Shown: piece after piece, positions 42,320 to 51,283 of the stretch
Layout of the letters: each line of letters opens with the position of its first letter
How positions within the stretch are numbered: the first letter of the stretch is position 1
Assembly (NCBI GenBank): GCA_910589485.1
Contig: CAJUSW010000010.1
Location: 1-64,000, forward strand
Direction of reading: 5' to 3'
DNA: 64,000 nucleotides
From: an uncultured Duncaniella sp.
Lineage (GTDB): Bacteria; Bacteroidota; Bacteroidia; Bacteroidales; Muribaculaceae
Notes under the pieces: model-generated
What the model was told of the DNA's origin: nothing
Databases searched by the model: none
Seen by the model: the letters and a program-made list of their open reading frames with translations, nothing else
Made by a program: the position numbers and the translations under genes

Positions 42320-44085
42320 TGCCGGAACATATGAGTGAAACTCTCACTATACAGTCTCGATAATCCCTCACGGTTATCAATAGCCTCACCCACTACCAAA
42401 AGAGTCGTGAGTGTGAGGTTGTTTTCGTGAACAATGCGGGCAAGATCCTTGAGTACGCCACGATATATCTTCTCCTCTTTCCACGTCAGTTTATAGCACG
42501 CGGCCACAGGGGTTTCGGGAGGATATGCCATGAGTAGTTCACGCTGGACTTCATCAACAATGCCGGCGCTCAGATAGATACACATGGTACTCTGCGAGGC
42601 GGCTAATTTGTGTAGCTGTTCCTTTTCCGGCATAGGTGTACATCCCTCGCCTCGGGTGAGTATGATGGTCTGTACCTTTTCAGGGATTGTAAATTGCGAC
42701 CTTAATGCCGCTGCCGCCGCTTGGAATGATGATATCCCCGGTGTGATGTGGTAGCGCATGCCATAACGGTCGAAGAAAGCCATCTGTTCCTGAATAGCCC
42801 CATATATGCAGGGATCACCGGTGTGCAGACGCACCACGAGCTTATCCCGGTCGTAGAATTCCTTCATCAGCGCGAATTGTTCTTCCAGATTCATTGATGC
42901 GGAACTTCTCACCACACATCCGGCTTTGGCATAGTGTGTCAACTCTTTCGGCACAAGGCTCCCCGCATATAGGATGAGATCGGCTTGCTGAAGGAACAGT
43001 TTTCCGCGCACCGATACGAGTTCCGGGTCGCCCGGCCCCGCTCCTACAATCTCTATATGCCCTCCACGTGTGGCACTCTTATCAATAGCCACTGCAAACG
43101 TGAAATCAGAATCTTCGTTTATCTTCCCTTTCTGTTTTTCTAAGATCAGGTTCCCTCCGTTCGATGCTTTGATTGCACAGCTCTCGGCCACTCCGGCCAC
43201 ACCTGTCACTTGCATCACCTTTTCCGAGGGGTTGGGAACTGTGATATCCTCTAACTGGCCGGGACTATATATATTACATTCATGGATATTATGCCATTTT
43301 GCCAATTCCGCAATGAGGCGCTCATCCTTTTTCAGATCTATTGTGGATACTGACTTTAGAGCCAAGGGGCTGATACGGTTTTTGACCAACTCATTCCCGA
43401 TATGATCGGCCACACCCTCGGTGTTACAATCGCGTCGGCACCCTACACCAATATTTAGTACTTGCGGACGGTAGTAAAGGATCTGATTGGCTGAACTGTA
43501 TATGTATGGAGTTACTGCAATTACAAGTTTATATTTGGAAAAATCATCCTGACCGCTAATCCGCGTGACGTTATGTGGCAAGGATGCTTCCATATAATCG
43601 GTGCCACGGTCACGTATATCGAGTAGCAACCCTACCGGTTCCCCGTTGACGAGCGTGGAGATCGCCTGATTCATTTCGGCACGTGTCGTTTCAGCATACC
43701 ATCCGAATCGTTTCGCGATCGTGTCCAGAGCCCACAATCCGGCATTATCACTTTGTGTCGTAATCACAGGATTGGCCCCGATGATATGGGCCACATCCTC
43801 ACACAAGCGGTTCGCACCTCCCACATGCCCTGAAAGCACCGAGATAACGTTATGTCCGGCGCTATCCACGCACACCACTGCAGGATCCGAATACTTATCA
43901 TTGACCATCGGGGCAATCATTCTCACACATATCCCCAGTGCGCCAATGAATATTATAGCCTCGGTGTCCTGTGAGGCCATCGTCATGAAATCTTTCTGAC
44001 TCATGAGCGTAAAATCCGGGGCCTCCTTCTGAATTATTTCACCAAGCCTGCGCCCGGTTTCATTTATATAGATTATATATTTCAT
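42316..44085 (-). CDS. cbiGF: Fused cobalt-precorrin-5A hydrolase and cobalt-precorrin-4 C11-methyltransferase (CbiG-CbiF)
   Basis: A 589-residue fusion. Residues 1 to about 330 are CbiG: FIGALGICVRMIAPMV, VLSGHVGGANRLCEDVA and NIGVGCRRDC. From about 340 the CbiF methylase begins with IEIVGAGPGDPELVSVRG (SAM-binding) and has VRLHTGDPCIYGAIQEQM and YHITPGISSFQAAAAAL. CbiF methylates C11, then CbiG opens the lactone and releases acetaldehyde, so the two parts are consecutive steps. CbiG marks the anaerobic route. Confidence 0.96.
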   Translation of the reverse strand: MKYIIYINETGRRLGEIIQKEAPDFTLMSQKDFMTMASQDTEAIIFIGALGICVRMIAPMVNDKYSDPAVVCVDSAGHNVISVLSGHVGGANRLCEDVAHIIGANPVITTQSDNAGLWALDTIAKRFGWYAETTRAEMNQAISTLVNGEPVGLLLDIRDRGTDYMEASLPHNVTRISGQDDFSKYKLVIAVTPYIYSSANQILYYRPQVLNIGVGCRRDCNTEGVADHIGNELVKNRISPLALKSVSTIDLKKDERLIAELAKWHNIHECNIYSPGQLEDITVPNPSEKVMQVTGVAGVAESCAIKASNGGNLILEKQKGKINEDSDFTFAVAIDKSATRGGHIEIVGAGPGDPELVSVRGKLFLQQADLILYAGSLVPKELTHYAKAGCVVRSSASMNLEEQFALMKEFYDRDKLVVRLHTGDPCIYGAIQEQMAFFDRYGMRYHITPGISSFQAAAAALRSQFTIPEKVQTIILTRGEGCTPMPEKEQLHKLAASQSTMCIYLSAGIVDEVQRELLMAYPPETPVAACYKLTWKEEKIYRGVLKDLARIVHENNLTLTTLLVVGEAIDNREGLSRLYSESFTHMFRQ

Positions 44086-45266
44086 TTTGCTTTCAATATA
44101 GTTACGGGATTATGATTGTCCAGAATCATGATGTGTTCCGATTCTATAACTCCTCCACACTTGCCGACAGCATTCTTGAAGGCCCGGCAACTTTCCTGAC
44201 TCACAGAATTGAATACTATCACACCATCCTTGTTGATCACACTGTATATCCGCTCGACCATCTCGTCCAGCCGGCCGCCATGGCCGCCGATAAACACCGC
44301 GTCAGGAGCAGGATAACTACCCGGGTCGCAATCCATAAAATCAGCGATAACTCCATTTATCCCGGGCACACCGAATCTCCGGCAATTCTCATCCAAAAGG
44401 CTTTTAGATTCCGATCTCCGCTCAAACGCCACAACGTCGAGTTCCGGAAACTGCAGTTTTGCCTCTATCGAGACTGAGCCTGTACAGAATCCCACATCCC
44501 ACATCACTGAACGCCCATAAAGGTCGAGCATTGACAGTGTGAGTAATCTCACCGGCATCTTTGTGATCATATTGCTGCGACCATCGAGATGAGCAAATTC
44601 ACTTTCCGGTATTCCGAAGAATCGTTTACGGGGCGCTGTCATCCGGATTATCACACAGTTGGGATTTGAAAATGATTTCCCCGTCACTTCCCTTAGCGGC
44701 AATGTAGTGATGCGCTCCATTTCGTTGCCAAGACATTCCCCTATGGACATTACGTAATTGTCATAACCATAGTAAAGCATCCTTTCGGCTATCTCAGCCG
44801 GACCCTTTTTATGGTCAGTGAGAATCCCTATGAGCGCCCTGTCCTCTAACAGGGCCGTATCCAATGCTTTCCATGGCCGTCCGGTGACCGACACATTTAC
44901 CATTTCTGCGTAAGGAAGAAGCAACCTGTGTGCCAGCATCTGCAACGAATTGAACGCCGGATACACCTCTATCTCAGCATCGGGGAATTCCCGGCGCAGA
45001 GTGGTAGCATATCCGTAGAAAAGCGGATCGCCCGATGCGAACACCACAACATCCTTGTGCTCGGCATATCGTTCAAACACCATTTCCAATGGCACAGTTA
45101 CGTCAATCCATACGGCATCCGCCGGAAGCAACGATGATACAATCTCACGATGCCGCCTTCCTCCTGAGAAAACCGATCCCGAGGCAATGATCTCAAGTAT
45201 TTCCGGCGCAAAAAACTGGTTGCGGTTGTCGGAAATACCTATCACAGTAAACTTTTTTTCAGACAT
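44082..45266 (-). CDS. cbiET: Cobalt-precorrin-6B C5,15-methyltransferase and C12-decarboxylase (CbiE-CbiT)
   Basis: A 394-residue fusion of CbiE (about 1-200; VVFASGDPLFYGYATTL, the tetrapyrrole methylase pattern) and CbiT (about 215-394; DVGFCTGSVSIEAKLQFP, VFIGGHGGRLDEMVE). It methylates C5 and C15 and removes the acetate carboxyl at C12. In other bacteria the same fusion is called CobL. It overlaps cbiGF by 4 bases and cbiHC by 8. Confidence 0.96.
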   Translation of the reverse strand: MSEKKFTVIGISDNRNQFFAPEILEIIASGSVFSGGRRHREIVSSLLPADAVWIDVTVPLEMVFERYAEHKDVVVFASGDPLFYGYATTLRREFPDAEIEVYPAFNSLQMLAHRLLLPYAEMVNVSVTGRPWKALDTALLEDRALIGILTDHKKGPAEIAERMLYYGYDNYVMSIGECLGNEMERITTLPLREVTGKSFSNPNCVIIRMTAPRKRFFGIPESEFAHLDGRSNMITKMPVRLLTLSMLDLYGRSVMWDVGFCTGSVSIEAKLQFPELDVVAFERRSESKSLLDENCRRFGVPGINGVIADFMDCDPGSYPAPDAVFIGGHGGRLDEMVERIYSVINKDGVIVFNSVSQESCRAFKNAVGKCGGVIESEHIMILDNHNPVTILKAK

Positions 45267-46662
45267 CTCTACCGGGTTTTAAAAGTTGAGCATCCGGCCA
45301 GCAGAGGATTGCGTTTACCAATGTTGCGGCAAGATTGCTACCCCCCTTTCTCCCCTCGACTATCACTTTGGGGATATCGGTAAAGGGTTTGACCATATGC
45401 TTGCTTTCACATACATGCACAAATCCTACCGGTGCGGCAATTATACCGCAAGGGGTGGCTTTATGGTGCCTTATCAACGAGCATAGCTCCATCAGGGCAG
45501 TAGGCGCATTGCCAAACACATACAATGCGTCAGGATGCTCCTCCACCGCAAGTCTGATTCCGGCTTGCGTCCTGGTTATCCCCTTCTCTTTTGCCAACTC
45601 TATCGTGGCAGGGTCATTAAGATAGCACTTCACCTCTATGCCAAGTCTTTCCAAAGCACCCTTGCGTATGCCCGAAGCGGCCATGGTCACATCAGTAACA
45701 ATAGTCCTGACACCTCCTTCGGTCAAGGCGCTGTATATACGTCCCATCGCACCACTATCAGCCTTGACCACATTCTCCATGTCGAAATCGGCTGTAGTGT
45801 GTATGGCATGGAGCATAGGCCATTTCATATCGAGGGGAATATCCGGATTGGCCATTTCACGTTCTATTGTGCGGAAACTCTCTATCATGATCGACTGACC
45901 GGGTGTGGCTCCATCATCCCTGTTTTCCCGGTAATACCCGCGGGGCGTCGTTATATGTCCACCCCATGAGTATGATTGCGAATTGCCTATGATCACAACT
46001 GTGAACATATCCACCTCCTCCGGGTCAAACTCCTTGAGAGTGGTCACTGTTACCTGTTGCTCATCTCGTCCCGCCTGACGCACATATCCCACCGGAGTTT
46101 CATGCGACCGGCCAGCCATAAACAATTCTTTAAGCCGATACAGTTCCCAGTACCGTCCTGTGCTTTTAGGATTATACACCGCTGTGACAAAATCAGCATC
46201 CACGGCCGCCTTGATTCTCCGTTCGATAACAGCCCATGGAGTCATCAAGTCGCTGAGCGAGATCACACAGAAATCATGTCCCATAGGTGCACCAAGCAAC
46301 GAAGCCGCTTTCTGGAATGCACTTATGCCGGGAATCACCTCTACCTCGATATCCGATTCACGGTCACGAAGCATTTCATACACCAGCGGTGCCATCCCGT
46401 ATATCCCTGAATCTCCTGAGCTTATCACGCACACGTCCTGTCCGGACTCCGCTATTTCAAATGCTTTTTCAATGCGTTTCTGCTCCTGCTTCATTCCATT
46501 CTGCACTATCGTCGCATCCGGTTTTAGGAACGAGGTGATGAACGGAATATAATATTTGTAGCCGACAATGATATCTGCCCGCCTCAATGCCTCGATAGCT
46601 CCTGTTGTCATATCGCCGGCATTTCCGGGCCCGATACCTATAACTGTTATTTTAGATTTCAT
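45259..46662 (-). CDS. cbiHC: Fused cobalt-precorrin-3 C17-methyltransferase and cobalt-precorrin-8 methylmutase (CbiH-CbiC)
   Basis: A 467-residue fusion. CbiH (about 1-245) has VIGIGPGNAGDMTTGAIEAL, VISSGDSGIYGMAPLVYE and VIPGISAFQKAASLLGAPMG, the methylase that contracts the ring. CbiC (about 255-467) has IRRTIERE-like ESFRTIEREM, HTTADFDMENVV, VTDVTMAASGI and APVGFVHVCESKHMV. CbiC moves a methyl group from C11 to C12 late in the route. It is the first biosynthesis gene after the ABC transporter, 15 bases downstream. Confidence 0.95.
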   Translation of the reverse strand: MKSKITVIGIGPGNAGDMTTGAIEALRRADIIVGYKYYIPFITSFLKPDATIVQNGMKQEQKRIEKAFEIAESGQDVCVISSGDSGIYGMAPLVYEMLRDRESDIEVEVIPGISAFQKAASLLGAPMGHDFCVISLSDLMTPWAVIERRIKAAVDADFVTAVYNPKSTGRYWELYRLKELFMAGRSHETPVGYVRQAGRDEQQVTVTTLKEFDPEEVDMFTVVIIGNSQSYSWGGHITTPRGYYRENRDDGATPGQSIMIESFRTIEREMANPDIPLDMKWPMLHAIHTTADFDMENVVKADSGAMGRIYSALTEGGVRTIVTDVTMAASGIRKGALERLGIEVKCYLNDPATIELAKEKGITRTQAGIRLAVEEHPDALYVFGNAPTALMELCSLIRHHKATPCGIIAAPVGFVHVCESKHMVKPFTDIPKVIVEGRKGGSNLAATLVNAILCWPDAQLLKPGRDV

Positions 46663-46677
46663 ATCGTAATTTCTTTG

Positions 46678-47679
46678 TTATATCTGTATATTCAAGGCGG
46701 TTGTCACTCTGTCGAGCAATTCCTCTATCGACCCCACCTTAAGGCCATTCACAGTCATGCCATCCTGCCGGGCCTCGATAACTACAGGGATACTGTCGTC
46801 CGAGGATATGGCAATACCTCTTCGCGTCAATGCTTTTTTCACCATATTGTATTCCACGCCATCTCCTGTAAGACGCACCGACTTGTCGAGCCTATGGCAT
46901 ATCCTGAACAATCCGCTCTCGATGTCAAATGCCACACCGTCCCGGTGAAAATACCGGCTCATCTGGCCATTCAATGCCAGATCCTCAGGTGTTCCTATAG
47001 CCACACCATGCTCCTTATCTATCAGCCACACCTTATCGGCAATCTGTAGCGCAAGTTCAAGGTCATGTGTCGACAGGAACACGGTCTTTGATTGCTCCCG
47101 GGCGAGCCGTTGCAGAATCTGCATTATCTCCACTTTGCTCGGATAATCAAGAAAAGCTGTGGGCTCATCAAGAAAAATTATAGGAGTCTCCTGTGCGAGG
47201 GCCTTTGCTATCATCACCTTCTGCCGTTCTCCGTCGCTAAGAGTCTGAACCATCCTCCCTCGTAATCCTTGAATACCCACCAGGGCTATGGCATCTTCCA
47301 CAATCCTGTGGTCATAATCGCTCATGTGCCCCCAGAATCCGGTATATGGACTTCGCCCCATACCTACAAGTTCATCAACCGTCATATTGGTTATGGTGAG
47401 CTTCTCAGTCAGCACTACACCTATCACCTTGGCTAACTCCGAATCAGAATACTGTGCCAAAGGCTTCTTCCCGATATATATTTCACCTTTTACGGGAGGG
47501 AGAAATGCTGTCAATGTTTTCAGTAGAGTCGATTTCCCGGCTCCGTTCGGGCCGAGCAGACAGGTCAGTTCCCCGTCATTCAACGAGGCGTTTATATTGC
47601 GCGTTATGACGGTAGTCTCTTTTTTATTGTGATAGCCTGTTGAGAGATCTACCACCCGTATGGTCTCTTTCCTGTTCAT
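46678..47679 (-). CDS. Corrinoid/metal-chelate ABC transporter ATPase (BtuD-like)
   Basis: A 333-residue ATPase from the ATG at 47679, whose A is shared with the permease stop; a GTG three bases earlier is less likely. Walker A GPNGAGKST, signature LSDGERQKVMIAKALAQ, Walker B IIFLDEP and the switch His in FLSTHDLELAL are all present. The C-terminal about 80 residues extend past a usual FepC/BtuD protein and have no motif known to me. With the permease and binding protein it forms a BtuFCD-like importer, probably for cobamides or precursors. Confidence 0.9.
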   Translation of the reverse strand: MNRKETIRVVDLSTGYHNKKETTVITRNINASLNDGELTCLLGPNGAGKSTLLKTLTAFLPPVKGEIYIGKKPLAQYSDSELAKVIGVVLTEKLTITNMTVDELVGMGRSPYTGFWGHMSDYDHRIVEDAIALVGIQGLRGRMVQTLSDGERQKVMIAKALAQETPIIFLDEPTAFLDYPSKVEIMQILQRLAREQSKTVFLSTHDLELALQIADKVWLIDKEHGVAIGTPEDLALNGQMSRYFHRDGVAFDIESGLFRICHRLDKSVRLTGDGVEYNMVKKALTRRGIAISSDDSIPVVIEARQDGMTVNGLKVGSIEELLDRVTTALNIQI

Positions 47680-48713
47680 CACACCTCGCTTTTACGTTTG
47701 TTGAACAATACCCACATCACCACAGGCGCTCCCACTAAAGCTGTCACCGAATTTACCGGCAACGCGCCCTCAAATCCCGGCATTCTTGCTATTAGATTGC
47801 ACAACAATGCCAATGACGCACCTCCCAGAAGCGACGCCGGCAGGATGGTCACATGATTGGATGTGTGAAACAATCCCCTGCATATGTGTGGCACCGCAAG
47901 GCCGAGAAATACCACCGGCCCGCAATAGGCCGTGACTACAGCCACCAATATGCCCGAGCAACCTATCACGAGCAGTCGAGCCCTCTTGATGTTCAGACCT
48001 AAGTTTCTCGCATAGGCGTCCCCTAAGAGTAACAGGTTCAAAGTCTTTATGAGAAAGAATGAGGTGGGCAACAGCACTAACATAAGAATGATGAATACTG
48101 ACGTCTGACCGCCCGACACTCGCGAGAAGCTGCCCAGGCCCCATATCACATATGCGCGTATATCCTCCTCGGCGCTGAAAAATTTAAGCACACCGATAAT
48201 CGCATTGGCTATATACCCTATCATTACTCCCATGATCAGCAGAGTCACATTTCCTCTCACCTTCTGAGCCACAAAGGCGATCAAGGCCATTATCAGCAAC
48301 GCTCCGATTACAGCCGACAGTGTTATGGTCACCTCACCGATCACACCTAATTTACTTAACGCCACGCCACCGATACTACCCGACAGCAACACCACACATG
48401 CCACCCCGAGGCTTGCTCCCGAACTGATTCCCAACACCGATGGCCCTGCCAGCGGGTTGCGGAACACCGTTTGCATCAGCAGTCCGCTCACTGCCAATCC
48501 TGCTCCGGCCATAGCCGCGGTGAGCGATTGGGGCAATCGCGATTTCAATATGATATTTGTCCAGATGATATTATCGCACTTCTGCCCCATGAGTATCTGT
48601 ATGATACTCTCCATGGGGATGCTCACCGAGCCTAACAGCAGGTTCAGTATAAAGAATACTATGATGGAGAATCCCAACATTATCATCAGGACAGCAGTTC
48701 TGCTCTTGCTCAT
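47679..48713 (-). CDS. FecCD/BtuC-family ABC transporter permease
   Basis: A 344-residue protein with about ten hydrophobic segments and the family blocks SRLPQSLTAAMAGAGLAVSG, NPLAGPSVLGISSGASLGV, GPVVFLGLAVPHICRGLF and GALPVNSVTALVGAPVVMWV. It forms the inner-membrane channel of the importer for cobamides or other metal chelates. It overlaps the binding protein gene by 4 bases. Confidence 0.93.
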   Translation of the reverse strand: MSKSRTAVLMIMLGFSIIVFFILNLLLGSVSIPMESIIQILMGQKCDNIIWTNIILKSRLPQSLTAAMAGAGLAVSGLLMQTVFRNPLAGPSVLGISSGASLGVACVVLLSGSIGGVALSKLGVIGEVTITLSAVIGALLIMALIAFVAQKVRGNVTLLIMGVMIGYIANAIIGVLKFFSAEEDIRAYVIWGLGSFSRVSGGQTSVFIILMLVLLPTSFFLIKTLNLLLLGDAYARNLGLNIKRARLLVIGCSGILVAVVTAYCGPVVFLGLAVPHICRGLFHTSNHVTILPASLLGGASLALLCNLIARMPGFEGALPVNSVTALVGAPVVMWVLFNKRKSEV

Positions 48714-49864
48714 TTTTTCAACAGATGATAATAACTTGGCTTATGATCAGGAAGAATATCCGGGTGGAACACATGTATGAAGTCTGAGAGCACCACTTCA
48801 GGTTCAACCGGCATTCTCTCATAGAACGGCACTTCTTTCATGTTGCAGTATATCACGCCCTGATTCTTCCATGCGTCAAAATCGGTATACCTATTATCCT
48901 GCTCTTTAAGCACATTATAGTTATATTCGCCGTCGAAACTGTTTACAATTCGCCAGTAATCGGCATGGGCCGCATTGGTGTACACAGTCTCATAGTCAAG
49001 CGTGACGCCCCCCGATTCATTATTATCCTTCAGGAAATAATCTCCTCCGGCATCCCTGAACAGTTGGGCGAGAAAACTCTTCCCTCCCACAGCATACCAG
49101 TTTCCACCCCGCATCTCTCCGCTGAACACCGTGGGACGGTGGGCCACAGTGTCGACCATTGCCTTTAGGTCGTTGTAACGCTTCTCTATCCCGGCAAATT
49201 GCTGATTGGCTTCAACCGTTTTTCCCGTGAGCAATCCTATCACTTTTATCCATTCTGCTTGTCCTAACGGGGAAAGTTCCTTATATCCCAAGTGAGGTAT
49301 CATGGGAATGTCCACGTTGCGTATGGCATCATATCCTCCGCGCTTGAACGGTGATATGAATATCACATCGGGATTGATGGCCATTATCACTTCGTTGTCA
49401 AAATTCCCCTCGATACCAATCTTGTGTGTCGTCCCGGCTTTCAGTTGCTCGTTCATCTTTTCGTTATGCAGATGTCGTGTGCTTGTGATCCCCACCACCT
49501 TTTCAGGAATATCGAGTTTAAGGAAGTTGGATAGCTGAAGTGACGTCATGCAGATTGCTGACTCGATAGGAATATTGATACGGGTATATCCTTCGGGTAA
49601 ATCTCCCTCATAATCCTTACCCGTAAGTACGAAATGGAATTTCTCGGCCTCATTGTTCTCCGGATCGTTTATATCGAGGAGTATTGCATCACCCCGATAG
49701 CTCACCTTGAAGCCCTGGGCATATGTGGGCCGAATCATGTTCAATGAATCTTCAACAATCGACGTGGATTCTGTTGAATTACTTGCGCTGTGTCCCCCGC
49801 CACAACCTGTAACGATCATGACCGAAGCGATAGGTAGTATATATTTCAAAAACTTCATTTTCAT
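48710..49864 (-). CDS. ABC transporter substrate-binding lipoprotein (BtuF-like)
   Basis: A 384-residue lipoprotein (signal SVMIVTGC, Cys near residue 21). The type III binding-protein fold is seen in KVVGITSTRHL, INPDVIFISPFKRGGYDAI and VGGKSFLAQLFRDAGGDY. It would hand a corrinoid or metal chelate to the FecCD-type permease. Its start shares a base with the stop of the DUF2149 gene, which ties it to the chelatase module. Confidence 0.9.
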   Translation of the reverse strand: MKMKFLKYILPIASVMIVTGCGGGHSASNSTESTSIVEDSLNMIRPTYAQGFKVSYRGDAILLDINDPENNEAEKFHFVLTGKDYEGDLPEGYTRINIPIESAICMTSLQLSNFLKLDIPEKVVGITSTRHLHNEKMNEQLKAGTTHKIGIEGNFDNEVIMAINPDVIFISPFKRGGYDAIRNVDIPMIPHLGYKELSPLGQAEWIKVIGLLTGKTVEANQQFAGIEKRYNDLKAMVDTVAHRPTVFSGEMRGGNWYAVGGKSFLAQLFRDAGGDYFLKDNNESGGVTLDYETVYTNAAHADYWRIVNSFDGEYNYNVLKEQDNRYTDFDAWKNQGVIYCNMKEVPFYERMPVEPEVVLSDFIHVFHPDILPDHKPSYYHLLKK

Positions 49865-50199
49865 CAGTTTTCAGGTATGTATATTATTTCTCCATTCTCG
49901 AGTTGGTAGGCTGTCCCTACTCTTCGTCCTTTTGATCCGGATGTCGGAGTCTCGGAATCGGACGGAGTGTATTTCTTCACCTCGTTTCCCTCTTTTGTTA
50001 TTATCTCCATATTATCGGCACCTGGATTCTTCACTATGGTAAAATCCTCCTTCGAGAAAATCTCACTCATATTGAAATGCGTGACCACAGCGACCATCAA
50101 TGCCACAGCAAAAACCATCGCCACGTCAAACAGATTGGTCAACATGCCCATGGGATTATCCCCCTCATCAGGCTCTGTCAGTATTGGATTATGCTTCAT
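49864..50199 (-). CDS. DUF2149 protein, ExbD/TolR-like membrane partner
   Basis: A 111-residue protein with one membrane segment (about 24-43) near the N-terminus and a C-terminal periplasmic tail. The segment starts LFDVAMVFAVALMVA, with Asp25 where ExbD, TolR and MotB have their proton-carrying Asp (compare LLDVLLVLLLIFM in TolR). The gene overlaps the ExbB-like gene by 4 bases. In hmuSTUV-type heme clusters a DUF2149 gene occupies the same place. I infer that it forms a proton channel with the ExbB-like protein. Confidence 0.8.
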   Translation of the reverse strand: MKHNPILTEPDEGDNPMGMLTNLFDVAMVFAVALMVAVVTHFNMSEIFSKEDFTIVKNPGADNMEIITKEGNEVKKYTPSDSETPTSGSKGRRVGTAYQLENGEIIYIPEN

Positions 50200-50786
50200 C
50201 GGTCGGTCAATTTATGGAATATGAACTCTAAAGCGTTCAGTGAACGCGCATAGAAACGTTGCCTCACCTGCAAGGTGGCCAATCCTATGCCGGCGACAAG
50301 CATACCCACTACGGTAGTCGCAAATGCCACCTGCATATTATATGCCATTGAGGCAATGTCTCCTGTAGCAAGTCCTACCAGTGCCGGGCCCATAGGGATA
50401 AGCGTACCCATAAGTCCGAGCATAGGCCCGAACTTTATAAGGATTCTATTCTTGGAAAGCTCCTTTTGCACATCCACCTGAAAGTCAGCCAACGAATGTT
50501 CGCAGTACACGCGGTCATCCCTGTGCTTCATCATGTCGCAAAAGCACTTGACTACCGGCGAGCTATCCATCCCGTTCCATTCCGATTGGGTCTCCACGAG
50601 CCGTTTCTGCCCGTAATTCTCCACCAACTGTTGTAGACTTGCCATCAGCCGTCGTTGCGTCATGTATTCGTTATAGAATCCTATCGCTGTCAATATGGCT
50701 TTTATGAGCAAAAACAGCAGCATCAACACCACCGGAATAAGGAGTCCGTTGGATATAATGAATAATATGTCGGAAATTATATTCAT
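50196..50786 (-). CDS. MotA/TolQ/ExbB-family proton channel protein
   Basis: A 196-residue protein from the ATG at 50786, which gives a 4-base overlap with the previous gene; a GTG-type start at 50846 lies inside it. Three membrane segments: an N-terminal one (NGLLIPVVLMLLFLLIKAI) and two C-terminal ones with FGPMLGLMGTLIPMGPALVG and VAFATTVVGMLVAGIG, the ExbB/TolQ signature. It would harness the proton gradient. Here it is not beside TonB but between a CobN/HmuS-like gene and a DUF2149 gene, like hmuU in heme clusters. Confidence 0.9.
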   Translation of the reverse strand: MNIISDILFIISNGLLIPVVLMLLFLLIKAILTAIGFYNEYMTQRRLMASLQQLVENYGQKRLVETQSEWNGMDSSPVVKCFCDMMKHRDDRVYCEHSLADFQVDVQKELSKNRILIKFGPMLGLMGTLIPMGPALVGLATGDIASMAYNMQVAFATTVVGMLVAGIGLATLQVRQRFYARSLNALEFIFHKLTDR

Positions 50787-51283
50787 ACTGTACCGTAAAT
50801 TATGATATAAACGAGTAGACTTATCAGTGATAATGTGTAGAGCCACATTCTATCGCATTTCATCCATCTTAGCACTGAAACGCCTCCGGTTAAAGCGACA
50901 GCCGTCACACTTGCCGCGATAAAGCTCACTGCCATGAAGTCAAGCCCTGCGACCATTCGGCTCATGCCCAACGACAGTAGGGCTACCGGATATCCGAGCA
51001 TCAGCCCCGGATAGAACATCAATACTTTTTTACCCCTGCCATTGTAAAATAGATAAGCCATGAAAACGAGAATCTCGATGAATCCCATCACAAGGATATT
51101 CTTGTCTCCAAGATAACCGAGAACCTCAGGCATCGAAAGACCGGTCACCCACATGGTTATCGTGTATGTGACAACAGCCCATACAATTCCCCACACCAGC
51201 GCCACTTCCCGGGGCATCAGTGCCATCTTCACCATACCAGTCAGGACTATTACAATTCCCGGGACAATCATTATGGCCATCAT
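50783..51283 (-). CDS. Small polytopic membrane protein of the chelatase module
   Basis: A 166-residue protein with about five hydrophobic segments and little else (ends SLISLLVYIIIYGTV). I recognise no family motif. It overlaps the CobN-like gene and the ExbB-like gene by 4 bases each, so it is surely part of the module. Its place matches the hmuT position in hmuSTUV clusters, but that is from gene order only. Confidence 0.75.
   Translation of the reverse strand: MMAIMIVPGIVIVLTGMVKMALMPREVALVWGIVWAVVTYTITMWVTGLSMPEVLGYLGDKNILVMGFIEILVFMAYLFYNGRGKKVLMFYPGLMLGYPVALLSLGMSRMVAGLDFMAVSFIAASVTAVALTGGVSVLRWMKCDRMWLYTLSLISLLVYIIIYGTV

Noticed and set aside
46678..47679. CbiZ-like amidohydrolase fused to the ABC ATPase
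   Set aside because: The C-terminal extension is only about 80 residues, far too short for CbiZ, and lacks its motifs.
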